Shown here: positions 8,263-15,911 of the stretch, one piece after another | Position numbering within the stretch: position 1 is the first letter of the stretch | How the letters are laid out: each line of letters starts with the position of its first letter | Assembly (NCBI RefSeq): GCF_016107545.1 | Contig: NZ_JABASS010000002.1 | Coordinates: forward strand, 124,001 to 188,000 | Reading direction: 5' to 3' | From: Psychrobacter namhaensis | GTDB lineage: Bacteria; Pseudomonadota; Gammaproteobacteria; Pseudomonadales; Moraxellaceae | Length of the DNA: 64,000 nucleotides | Made by a program: the position numbers and the translations under genes | The notes under the pieces: generated by a model | What the model was told of the DNA's origin: nothing | Seen by the model: the letters and a program-made list of their open reading frames with translations, nothing else | The model's database searches: none

Positions 8263-9813
8263 ATGCAGACTATCAGAGCCAAGCCCGCCGTAACAATGAC
8301 TAAGCATTTCTATAAATCTGATGAGTTAGAAAACAGACCAACAGATAAAAAGTTTGCTCATGAACTGCTGGCGACGTCAGTGTTGACAATAATTGGCACA
8401 GCAGGGCTGGTCGGTATACATCATCGCTCGCGCAAACAACGTCATCCTGACGCAAGTTTACAAGATTATGTGACTGGCTTTCGTTCGCAGTTACCCTTAC
8501 TACCATCCGCCTTGAAGCCGCAGTTAACGCGCTTGCGCTATGCTTGCCAGCAGGCAACGATAGCGTGGCAATGCGCTTATAATGCTACCTCGTTAGCGGA
8601 TAAAGGTAACGGCAATAGCTCGACCAACTTTAGCGCTGTACATATCACCACCATGCTAGCGCGTCCCGTTTGTTGGGTGAGCGGTGTGGCGTCTATGCCA
8701 AAAAATATCGCATCGATAAAAGACAAAAATGCCACCACCGATGCGCATGATTTTGGGGTAGTCGGTATCGATGCAGACAGGCAAATTGTCTGGCAAACCA
8801 CCATGCCTGAACGTGTCCATGATATCGTCGTTCAGCCAGATTTTCATGCACAAAGTGAGTTTGACCATAAGCCTCAAAGCCGTGATGTGGTGGTGATGGG
8901 TCGCCGTCCCAGTGAAAAATTCTGGGTACTCGATACGCAAACAGGGCAGGTAAAGACTGCCATCAAAGCTGCGACCAATCGCCATTTTTATGGTCATGCG
9001 TGCTATAGCTTAGATAGCAAATGGCTCTATGTGACTGAGAATGACACGGTCCACTTGGACGGAAAAATTGGTGTCTATGATGCTTATCATGATTACAAAA
9101 AAATAGCTGAATTCGACTCGCACGGCATCGGCCCACATGAGCTGATAATGCATCCTGATGGTGACACTTTAGTGATCGCCAATGGAGGTATTAAAACCGA
9201 ACAGGCTTCTCGCGAAGAACTCAATTTAGACACCATGCGCCCTTCGCTGGTTTATTTAAACCGTCATAACGGTACCTTGCTTGAACAAATCACACCTGAG
9301 CACAATCAGATGAGCGTGCGTCATCTCGCCATGCATGATAATGGCACTGTGATGATTGGTATTCAGTTTCAGGGAGAAAGGCACATTAATGTGCCACTTG
9401 TCCTGACGCACAAACGCGGAGATCCTAATTTTAGTCCCTTAGTCATGCCGAACAATCAATGGCAGCGCTTTCATCAATATATCGCCAGTGTGGCGGTGGA
9501 TAGTGAGCGTAATCATTTGTGTGTGACCACACCGATTGGTGGCTGTGCGGCAATCTTTGATTTAACGACGCGTACTTTGATTGATGTTGTCAGTTTGCCA
9601 GACTGCGCTGGGGCAGCAATAATAGCTGGCAAGACAGGCAGTAATCGGGAAAAATTAGGATTTATCGTGAGTGATGGGCAAGGTCAATTAACCACGTTAT
9701 GCGTGACTCATTTATCAACGACCGCATTAGAGACTAGTGACAATATTGAGCGTGTGCTGACAGATAGCCAACTCCAGAGGATGTCTTTTGACAACCATTT
9801 GCAGGCGCTTTGA
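8263..9813 (+). CDS. DUF1513 beta-propeller-like protein
   Basis: A 516-aa DUF1513 protein, predicted to fold as a seven-bladed propeller in the periplasm. A hydrophobic stretch near residues 38-52 (LLATSVLTIIGTAGLVG) probably directs export, though no twin-arginine motif is visible, unlike many relatives. Family segments include HDIVVQPD, VVMGRRPSEKFWVLD, FYGHACYS and HGIGPHELIMHPDG. It begins three bases after the second imelysin stop and is the last of four genes forming the imelysin/DUF1111/imelysin/DUF1513 set. The biochemical role is unknown; a ligand-binding or metal-handling partner for the imelysins is inferred from the conserved neighbourhood. Confidence 0.85.
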   Translation: MQTIRAKPAVTMTKHFYKSDELENRPTDKKFAHELLATSVLTIIGTAGLVGIHHRSRKQRHPDASLQDYVTGFRSQLPLLPSALKPQLTRLRYACQQATIAWQCAYNATSLADKGNGNSSTNFSAVHITTMLARPVCWVSGVASMPKNIASIKDKNATTDAHDFGVVGIDADRQIVWQTTMPERVHDIVVQPDFHAQSEFDHKPQSRDVVVMGRRPSEKFWVLDTQTGQVKTAIKAATNRHFYGHACYSLDSKWLYVTENDTVHLDGKIGVYDAYHDYKKIAEFDSHGIGPHELIMHPDGDTLVIANGGIKTEQASREELNLDTMRPSLVYLNRHNGTLLEQITPEHNQMSVRHLAMHDNGTVMIGIQFQGERHINVPLVLTHKRGDPNFSPLVMPNNQWQRFHQYIASVAVDSERNHLCVTTPIGGCAAIFDLTTRTLIDVVSLPDCAGAAIIAGKTGSNREKLGFIVSDGQGQLTTLCVTHLSTTALETSDNIERVLTDSQLQRMSFDNHLQAL

Positions 9814-9815
9814 GA

Positions 9816-10484
9816 ATGAGTTTACTGCCAGAACAGAGTACCCCTTTATTAGAGAAAGCTATTCAGTATTTGGCAAGGGCAGGGATTGAGCTATGCGTGA
9901 CCAAAAAGCGCGTTAAAAACATCAATTTTCGACTAAAGCCACATTTATTGATGGTATCTGTACCAAAATTTATTAGTACGGTACAGATGGGGCAGGCTAT
10001 TGCTAAGCGGGTGCCGTGGGCCATTGCTAACCACGCGCAAGTGTTGGAACAACATCAGCGCAAACAAAGCACCGCACCCGAATTGTCAACTGCTGAGAGT
10101 CCGCTTCTGTTGTGGGGTATGGCGCAATCGTTTACTTTAAACCACGATGAAAAATTGGCGTATTATCGGCGGCAACTTTCCACAGTAATGCCTACGTTAT
10201 TTGAAAAGTGGCAGCCAATCGTTGGCGCTCAAGCCAATGAGATACGGTTAAAAAAAATGCATATACGTTGGGGCAGTTGCAACACGCGTGCGCGCCGAAT
10301 CTGGCTCTCGGTTTATCTCCCTGCTTATCCCATTGAGTGCACCGAATATGTGATCGTCCATGAGCTATGCCACTTGCATCATGCCAATCACAGTCCTGCA
10401 TTTTGGCAAACGGTGGCGACAGCGATGCCTGACTATCAGCGCTGGCATAACCTATTGGCCGGTAAAACGGGCCAGTTAGACTAG
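9816..10484 (+). CDS. YgjP-like zinc metallopeptidase domain protein
   Basis: A 222-aa protein of the YgjP/DUF45 (WLM/SprT-like) metallopeptidase family. The zinc site is plain: HELCH at residues 182-186, with a third ligand likely in ANHSPAFW. The family motif IRWGSCNTRARRIWLS precedes it. The ATG two bases after the upstream stop is used here; an in-frame TTG at 9810 would overlap that stop. Tight coupling to the DUF1513 gene suggests co-transcription with the iron operon, although YgjP proteins are usually unlinked to imelysins. No signal peptide is seen, so it is probably cytoplasmic. Its substrate is unknown. Confidence 0.85.
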   Translation: MSLLPEQSTPLLEKAIQYLARAGIELCVTKKRVKNINFRLKPHLLMVSVPKFISTVQMGQAIAKRVPWAIANHAQVLEQHQRKQSTAPELSTAESPLLLWGMAQSFTLNHDEKLAYYRRQLSTVMPTLFEKWQPIVGAQANEIRLKKMHIRWGSCNTRARRIWLSVYLPAYPIECTEYVIVHELCHLHHANHSPAFWQTVATAMPDYQRWHNLLAGKTGQLD

Positions 10485-10592
10485 GCACCTCACGTAAACC
10501 ATGTAGAATGTTTGAGTAAGCCTGTTATGATAAGACATAGCGGTAGTGGTAGTTTCATTTAAATAATGCAGTTAGGCATACAAGGATGTCAT

Positions 10593-11198
10593 ATGGAACA
10601 GGTCAGTCAAGCCGAGTTTTGGCAGCAGCGTTATGAGCAAGACAGCACTGGTTGGGATATGGGTAAAATATCACCGCCACTCAAAGCCTATATTGATCAG
10701 CTACCTGAGAGTGCCAAAAATCAAGCCATTTTAGTACCGGGTGCAGGCAATGCTTACGAAGTGGGCTACTTACACGAGCAAGGTTTTACCAATGTGACAT
10801 TGGTTGATTTCGCGTCTGTCCCAATTGAGGCGTTTGCTGAGCGTTATCCGCATTTTCCCTCTAAGCATTTAATCTGCGCGGACTTTTTTAGTTTGTCAGA
10901 TGAGCAATATCAATTTGACTGGATACTTGAGCAGACGTTTTTTTGTGCGATCAATCCAGCAAGACGTGATGAGTATGTGCAGCAGATGGCGGCGCTGCTT
11001 AAGCCTAACGGTAAACTGGTGGGATTACTATTCAACAAAGATTTTGGACAAGCAGAGCCGCCATTCGGTGGCACGCAAGCGGAGTATCAGCAGCGTTTTG
11101 CCCCCTATTTTGATATTGAGATTATGGAGCCGAGCGATAACTCGCATCCAGCACGGCAGGGCAGTGAGCTGTTTATTAAGATGCGCATAAAAGACTGA
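10593..11198 (+). CDS. TPMT-family SAM-dependent methyltransferase
   Basis: A 201-aa class I methyltransferase of the thiopurine S-methyltransferase family. FWQQRYEQDSTGWDMG near the N-terminus is the TPMT signature. The SAM-binding motif I is LVPGAGNAYEVGYL, and the acidic ribose-binding Asp follows in VTLVDF. The ATG at 10593 has AAGGA six bases upstream; an in-frame ATG nine codons earlier does not. Bacterial members methylate thiols, selenium or tellurium compounds, or halides; which substrate applies here is unknown. The last 23 bases overlap the convergent HD-domain gene. Confidence 0.85.
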   Translation: MEQVSQAEFWQQRYEQDSTGWDMGKISPPLKAYIDQLPESAKNQAILVPGAGNAYEVGYLHEQGFTNVTLVDFASVPIEAFAERYPHFPSKHLICADFFSLSDEQYQFDWILEQTFFCAINPARRDEYVQQMAALLKPNGKLVGLLFNKDFGQAEPPFGGTQAEYQQRFAPYFDIEIMEPSDNSHPARQGSELFIKMRIKD

Positions 11199-11847
11199 TC
11201 TCACGCTCCATATTTTCTCGAGCTTGTTGCTCTAATCGCTCATAGTAATATGAGGTGAGATAGAGTTTGGGATGCGCTAATAGTTTCTGTAACACCGTCA
11301 CTCGACCGATTCGGTAATCGTTGACGGAAATATGCGCGTACTCTTGGCGTACCGCTCGCGCATAACGTTCATACTCAGGCCAAGGCGTCCCTAAAATACT
11401 TAAGTCCATATCTAACAAGTAGGCCGCATCACTGCGTTTATCATCGTCTGTCAATTCGTTAAGTTGATGAGTGGCAGTCATTAGAATAAGCGCATAGATA
11501 TATCGACATTGCTCATCATTCAGATATCCCTTTAACTTATCTACTGCGTGTTCAGCGCTTTTGAGCTCGTTGTCTGAGCGTATCGGATGGTATATTACAT
11601 CGTGGTAATACAGCGCCAAAGCGATGAGATGTGGCTTGTGGAGATGCGAGACAATCTGTTCGAACTGTTCAAACAGCTGCCGCACGTGACGTAAAGTGTG
11701 ATAAGCGCGCTGGGTTTCGTTGTAACGAATAGCGATATCTCGCCACAGTGTTTTTGTCTCGGTCGGTAGGACATCACGGTTGATCGCAGATAAATGCTGA
11801 GCAAAACGATTGCCCAGTTCAGTACTTATTTGCGAAAATTCGTGCAT
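11176..11847 (-). CDS. HD-superfamily metal-dependent phosphohydrolase (predicted)
   Basis: A 223-aa protein of the predicted metal-dependent HD phosphohydrolase group. The metal-binding residues are visible as YHTLRHV near residue 55 and YYHDVIYHP near residue 85, the latter holding the HD doublet. A second conserved acidic site lies in LLDMDLSILG. It is about the usual length for this family. The gene is convergent with, and overlaps, the methyltransferase. A phosphomonoester or nucleotide substrate is expected from the fold; none can be named. Confidence 0.8.
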   Translation of the reverse strand: MHEFSQISTELGNRFAQHLSAINRDVLPTETKTLWRDIAIRYNETQRAYHTLRHVRQLFEQFEQIVSHLHKPHLIALALYYHDVIYHPIRSDNELKSAEHAVDKLKGYLNDEQCRYIYALILMTATHQLNELTDDDKRSDAAYLLDMDLSILGTPWPEYERYARAVRQEYAHISVNDYRIGRVTVLQKLLAHPKLYLTSYYYERLEQQARENMEREISLLCAS

Positions 11848-11889
11848 ATTTACCCTGCTTTTTATAGTGACGACGACTCATTATGATGG

Positions 11890-12798
11890 TTAACTTTTAT
11901 TGGCATCCTCTTCAAAAGCTTGTTTAAACACTTTACCAAGCAAATTGACATCATCGACACGGGCATAATTTAGACGGGTGACAAAAGCGATATGACGATG
12001 TGGTCCTTCCTCTGCTAGTGGCACTGCAACTGCGTTGCGGTTTTGCAGATGCAACTGATCCAGCGCCATCTCAGGTACCAACGTCGTACCCATATTGGCG
12101 AGTGCCATCTGAATTAAGGTATTAAGACTGGCATCAGAAAAACTGGATTTCATCTGCGCGCGGTCAAAGTGACAGACAGAGAGCGTTTGGTCAGTCAAGC
12201 AATGACCTTCACCCAATAGCATAAGATTGGCAGTGGCCAGCTCATCAGCATCAATAGTATCCAGCTTGGCGTGCGCATCATTTTTTGGAAACACCGCAAA
12301 AAAGTCTTCACTCCAAAACTCAAAGCTGTGCAGCCCATCTACGGCATAAGGGAACGCAATGATCGCGGTATCAATATGTCCATAACGTACTTGCTCGAGC
12401 AGGCGCTCTGTTTGTTGTTCAACGATGGTCATACGAAATTCTGGATAGTTTTTTCGTAGCGCAGGCAACACTTTTGGGAGCAAGTACGGGGCGATGGTGG
12501 GAATAATGCCAACCGTCATCGGGTACGCGAGCGGCGATTGATGGCTGTGCGCTCGTGTGGTTAAATCATGTACCTCAGAAAAAACCCGCTGCGCCCGGGT
12601 CAGAATATCTTCACCGATAGGGGTGATTAAGACCTGTTTGTTATTGCGTTCAAAAATTTGAGTGTCCAGCTGTTTTTCTAACTCTGCGATTCCCAAGCTC
12701 AGCGCAGATTGTGAAATATTACAGTCTTCTGCCGCCCGTTTAAAATGACGGTGCTTAGCGACTGCTAAGGCAAATTCAAGTTGACGTAAAGTAATCAT
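11890..12798 (-). CDS. oxyR: OxyR, peroxide-sensing LysR-type regulator
   Basis: A 302-aa LysR-type regulator. The N-terminal helix-turn-helix is typical (residues 1-60, RQLEFALAVAKHRHFKRAAE, then SQSALSLGIAELE). The effector domain carries GEGHCLTDQTLSVC, placing Cys200 and Cys209 nine residues apart, equivalent to the redox pair Cys199/Cys208 of E. coli OxyR. Peroxide would oxidise them to a disulfide and switch the protein to its activating form. It is divergent from ahpC, the classic target, across a 312-base gap holding a candidate operator. Full length and both cysteines make the assignment strong. Confidence 0.93.
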   Translation of the reverse strand: MITLRQLEFALAVAKHRHFKRAAEDCNISQSALSLGIAELEKQLDTQIFERNNKQVLITPIGEDILTRAQRVFSEVHDLTTRAHSHQSPLAYPMTVGIIPTIAPYLLPKVLPALRKNYPEFRMTIVEQQTERLLEQVRYGHIDTAIIAFPYAVDGLHSFEFWSEDFFAVFPKNDAHAKLDTIDADELATANLMLLGEGHCLTDQTLSVCHFDRAQMKSSFSDASLNTLIQMALANMGTTLVPEMALDQLHLQNRNAVAVPLAEEGPHRHIAFVTRLNYARVDDVNLLGKVFKQAFEEDANKS

Positions 12799-12851
12799 AA
12801 AACCTCTCTGTTAATGGGCTTTTATCGCAATTGGTTCCGTTGTGTCATCCG

Positions 12852-12921
12852 ATAGATGAGTACCCTATCATTTGTTTTGAAAATTTCTAATAATTCTAAT
12901 AAATAGGTACTTACGTATAGT
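12852..12921 (+). promoter_or_regulatory. Candidate OxyR operator and ahpC promoter
   Basis: ATAG-N9-CTAT (12852-12868) is a 17-base inverted repeat, extended to GATAG/CTATC. About 56 bases downstream of its centre is TATAGT (12916-12921), a possible -10 element with no good -35, as expected for an activator-dependent promoter. The same motif and spacing recur upstream of ahpF. The inner spacer is nine bases, against seven in the E. coli OxyR consensus. A weaker half-match lies at 13007-13021. Confidence 0.45.
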
Positions 12922-13110
12922 ACACTGATGATGAAAAGCGGAGATAATAGTTTAACAAGTTTAATAAAACAAAACATCACATTAAAAACTTTTAACTGGA
13001 TTAACGATAGAATTCGCGTATAGTTTGTCAGGTAGCCCAGAGTATTAAAGGCTTAATTGAAACAAACTTATAAATAAATTTCGTTTAACTTAACTATAAA
13101 GGAGCCAATC

Positions 13111-13677
13111 ATGGCGTCTATTATCAATCAAGAAATCCCAGAATTTTCAGCAGAAGCATATGTAAACGGTGAGTTTAAAACCATCACCTCAGAAGACGTT
13201 AAAGGCGGTTGGGCTATTTTCCTATTCTACCCAGCTGACTTTACCTTTGTTTGCCCAACTGAGCTTGAAGACATGGCAAGCCACTATGAAGAGCTAAAAG
13301 ACTTAGGCGTAGAAGTTTACTCAGTATCAACGGATACCCACTTCACGCATAAAGCATGGCATGACTCTTCAGACGCAATCGGTAAAGTAAACTACCCAAT
13401 GATCGGCGATCCTACTGGTAAAATCACTCGTGGCTTCAACGTCATGATTGAAGAAGCTGGTTTGGCTGAGCGCGGTACATTCTTAGTGGATCCTGATGGC
13501 TTAATTCAAGTCGCTGAAATCCATGCTGGTGGTATCGGCCGTAGTGCAAAAGATATGCTACGTAAAGTTAAAGCGGCACAATATGTTCGTGAAAATGATG
13601 GCGAAGTATGTCCAGCAGCTTGGGAACAAGGCGGCGATACGCTAAAACCAAGTCTTGATCTTGTTGGTAAAATCTAA
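13111..13677 (+). CDS. ahpC: Alkyl hydroperoxide reductase subunit C (peroxiredoxin)
   Basis: Typical 2-Cys peroxiredoxin of 188 aa that reduces H2O2 and organic peroxides in the cytoplasm, recharged by AhpF. The peroxidatic Cys48 is in [12 protein letters not shown] and the resolving Cys167 in [12 protein letters not shown], matching E. coli AhpC spacing. AAAGGAG stands seven bases before the ATG. Codon use looks optimised, consistent with high expression. It is divergent from oxyR and ends in a strong terminator, so it is monocistronic; ahpF is encoded separately downstream. Confidence 0.96.
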   Translation: MASIINQEIPEFSAEAYVNGEFKTITSEDVKGGWAIFLFYPADFTFVCPTELEDMASHYEELKDLGVEVYSVSTDTHFTHKAWHDSSDAIGKVNYPMIGDPTGKITRGFNVMIEEAGLAERGTFLVDPDGLIQVAEIHAGGIGRSAKDMLRKVKAAQYVRENDGEVCPAAWEQGGDTLKPSLDLVGKI

Positions 13678-13684
13678 GAACAAG

Positions 13685-13714
13685 GTTAGTCTAAAATTAG
13701 TTAGTCTAAAATTA
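13685..13714 (+). repeat. 15-bp perfect tandem duplication after ahpC
   Basis: GTTAGTCTAAAATTA occurs twice head to tail (13685-13699 and 13700-13714), starting seven bases after the ahpC stop codon. It lies in the 3' untranslated region ahead of the terminator. Confidence 0.9.
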
Positions 13715-13761
13715 AAAGTATCTTAGTATTTATCCCATAAAGATAACTATTAAAATATGAC

Positions 13762-13799
13762 AAAGGCTCTATCGGCAATGGTCGATAGAGCCTTTTTTA
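13762..13799 (+). terminator. Intrinsic terminator of ahpC
   Basis: AAAGGCTCTATCG pairs with CGATAGAGCCTTT across an eight-base loop and runs into a six-base T-tract. The stretch from here to 14166 shows no gene that I can support. Confidence 0.85.
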
Positions 13800-14166
13800 G
13801 CACTGCCAAAAACGGGCTTGCCTCAGTAAGCTAGTGCTTTATAAAACTCCTTTTATTTTTAACACAATTTACTGTGCGTTAAGTTGGGATAGGTTGCTTA
13901 CATCACCATCACATACTGTCACGTAAGGCTGTTTGTCTTGTACGTCTGAGTCGTTATGCTAGTCATAAATAAATGAGTAAGAAGTAGCCTTGAGCATAAG
14001 TCTAATAACGGCTCGAAACCTAATGTGCAAAAACAGTGCATATAAATCGGGCGGAAAAAGAGCCGCATAAGCGCAAATATAAACAAAGCAAAGTAAGACA
14101 AAAATTTGCGCCTTAAGACTTTCTAGGTTAATGAATAGTAAAAAAACATTAAAAAAAGGAGTGGTT

Positions 14167-15036
14167 ATGAGTACCAATCAAACATCTGATAAAGAGTTCC
14201 CTAAACAGCAGCAGTCATTACCTGGTTCACAGCAGGAGCAAACGCCAACCCCTGAAGTCTTACCGCGCGACTATCCAAACGGTAAACTTGCTGGAAAGGT
14301 GGCGGTGGTCACGGGCGCGGATAGTGGGATCGGCCAAGCAGTCGCGATACTGTTCGCCAAAGAAGGCGCAAATGTGGTGGTCAGCTATCTATGCGAAGAC
14401 GACGATGCCAATATTACCAAGCAGCATATCGAGTCCTACGACCAGCGCTGCCTTTTGGTCGCCTCTGATTTATCGCAAGAATCTAACTGTCAGGCGCTCA
14501 TCGATGCCGCTATTTCTGAATTTGGCCAAATTGATATTTTAGTCAACAATGCAGGTATGCAGGTTGAGCAAGAGTCGCTCACTGACATCAGTAGCGAGCA
14601 GTTTGATAAAACCATTCACACCAATTTTTATCCGCATTTTTGGTTGAGTAAATTTGCGTTGCCACACATGAAGGCTGGTAGTAGCATCATCAATACCACC
14701 TCCATTACCGCCTATCGTGGTAGTGACCGTTTAATTGATTATGCTTCCACCAAGGGCGCGATTTTATCTTTTACGCGGGCGTTGGCCAATAACTTAATGA
14801 GTGAGAAAAAAGGCATCCGCGTCAACGGAGTGGCGCCAGGGCCTATTTGGACACCGCTTATCGTAGCGTCATTTAGTCCTGAAGAAGTAGAAAGTTTTGG
14901 ACAAACCACGCCTATGGGACGTGCCGGTCAGCCCAATGAAGTAGCCCCTGCTTACTTATATTTAGCAAGTGACGAGGCAAGCTATGTTACTGGACAAGTC
15001 ATGCATGTGAATGGCGGTGAGATTATTGGTGGGTAA
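14167..15036 (+). CDS. SDR-family oxidoreductase (YghA-like)
   Basis: A 289-aa short-chain dehydrogenase of the longer subgroup that includes E. coli YghA and general stress glucose/ribitol dehydrogenase-like proteins. The first ~45 residues are a polar, Gln/Pro-rich extension typical of this subgroup. The nucleotide site is TGADSGIGQA, the NNAG motif is present, and the active-site pair is YASTK, preceded by a Ser in NTTSITAYRG. The C-terminus VTGQVMHVNGGEIIGG is characteristic. The ATG at 14167 has AAGGAG five bases upstream. Its position between ahpC and ahpF suggests a stress role; the substrate is unknown. Confidence 0.88.
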   Translation: MSTNQTSDKEFPKQQQSLPGSQQEQTPTPEVLPRDYPNGKLAGKVAVVTGADSGIGQAVAILFAKEGANVVVSYLCEDDDANITKQHIESYDQRCLLVASDLSQESNCQALIDAAISEFGQIDILVNNAGMQVEQESLTDISSEQFDKTIHTNFYPHFWLSKFALPHMKAGSSIINTTSITAYRGSDRLIDYASTKGAILSFTRALANNLMSEKKGIRVNGVAPGPIWTPLIVASFSPEEVESFGQTTPMGRAGQPNEVAPAYLYLASDEASYVTGQVMHVNGGEIIGG

Positions 15037-15096
15037 GCATTGGTTAATGACAGGGTTAGAAAACCACCAATAAATCGTCCTAAATGATCAATAAAA

Positions 15097-15145
15097 TAGC
15101 CGCCTATGTGTCAGTTAATTATTTAACCACGCACATAGGCGGCTA
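15097..15145. terminator. Inverted repeat between convergent genes
   Basis: A perfect 14-bp inverted repeat (TAGCCGCCTATGTG / CACATAGGCGGCTA) with a 21-base loop lies between the SDR and DUF465 genes. T-tracts are weak on both sides. A bidirectional terminator is likely. Confidence 0.55.
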
Positions 15146-15184
15146 CTTACTCGCATAAAGCAATGACTGCAAAGCGTAGGCAGG

Positions 15185-15433
15185 CTAGCTCAAAGATTGT
15201 AGTTTGTTTTTTTCAATGGCTTTATAAATTTCATCTTTCAGGTATAGCTTTCGTCGCTTCATGTGCTCTATTTCTTCGTCACGACTGGCATGTTGTACCA
15301 CGTCTTTTTCAAGTTGATTGATTTTCTCATCAAGCTGAGTATGCTCATCGAAAATATTCGCAAAGTGGCTGTCTTTCTGCTTAAGTTCAGCAATAACTTC
15401 TCTATTGTCTTGCCTAGTATCAGTCTTTCTCAT
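15185..15433 (-). CDS. DUF465 (YdcH-like) small coiled-coil protein
   Basis: An 82-aa charged, helical protein of the DUF465/YdcH family. The family core is visible: HFANIFDEHTQLDEKINQLE, then the basic MKRRKLYLKDEIYKAI. AAGGA lies seven bases before the ATG. It is predicted to be a helical hairpin in the cytoplasm. Function is unknown in general. Confidence 0.8.
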   Translation of the reverse strand: MRKTDTRQDNREVIAELKQKDSHFANIFDEHTQLDEKINQLEKDVVQHASRDEEIEHMKRRKLYLKDEIYKAIEKNKLQSLS

Positions 15434-15616
15434 CGGGTCATCCTTGTTATAAAACGCAATATTGCAGTAAGCAAACGCGTATTTCGTTAAGATTTTATGA
15501 TTGTGAGACTTGATTCTTACGGGGCTTTATCGCATTTAAACTAACAGCGATAAGGCCAATACAAGCAGAAAGGGCTTTTAATAAGCACACGTAAAAGCTG
15601 ATCTGCCGTAAGCTCA

Positions 15617-15684
15617 ATAGGAATAATTCCTATCGACCTCTTTTGATTGTAGCGAAAAAAGTACCTTGTTGCTATGGGTATACT
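15617..15684 (+). promoter_or_regulatory. Candidate OxyR operator and ahpF promoter
   Basis: ATAGGAATAATTCCTAT (15617-15633) is a perfect 17-base palindrome of the form ATAG-N9-CTAT. TATACT (15679-15684) starts 54 bases from its centre with no recognisable -35. This mirrors the ahpC arrangement. The rest of 15434-15911 contains no gene, so the predicted leader is about 220 bases. Confidence 0.5.
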
Positions 15685-15911
15685 CTGCCTATGGTTTTAA
15701 ATTTAATTATTTATAACGTTTAATGATTGGTTTTATAAAACGTAAAGTTTGAGTTTCTCAGCTTGTCTAAACACTTGGAACCTATGATAATAGAGACATC
15801 AAAAGGCATAGGCCTATAGAGTATTAGACAAATTATTAGTAATACAGAATTCATATTTGAACGGGCGACATGCAGTTGCCGTTACATATACAGTAATAAC
15901 GAGGAACAAAC

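Noticed and set aside
13800..14166. Several 60-72 codon frames on the minus strand upstream of the SDR gene.
   Set aside because: Overlapping frames rich in Phe/Leu/Ile with no ribosome sites; typical AT-rich noise.
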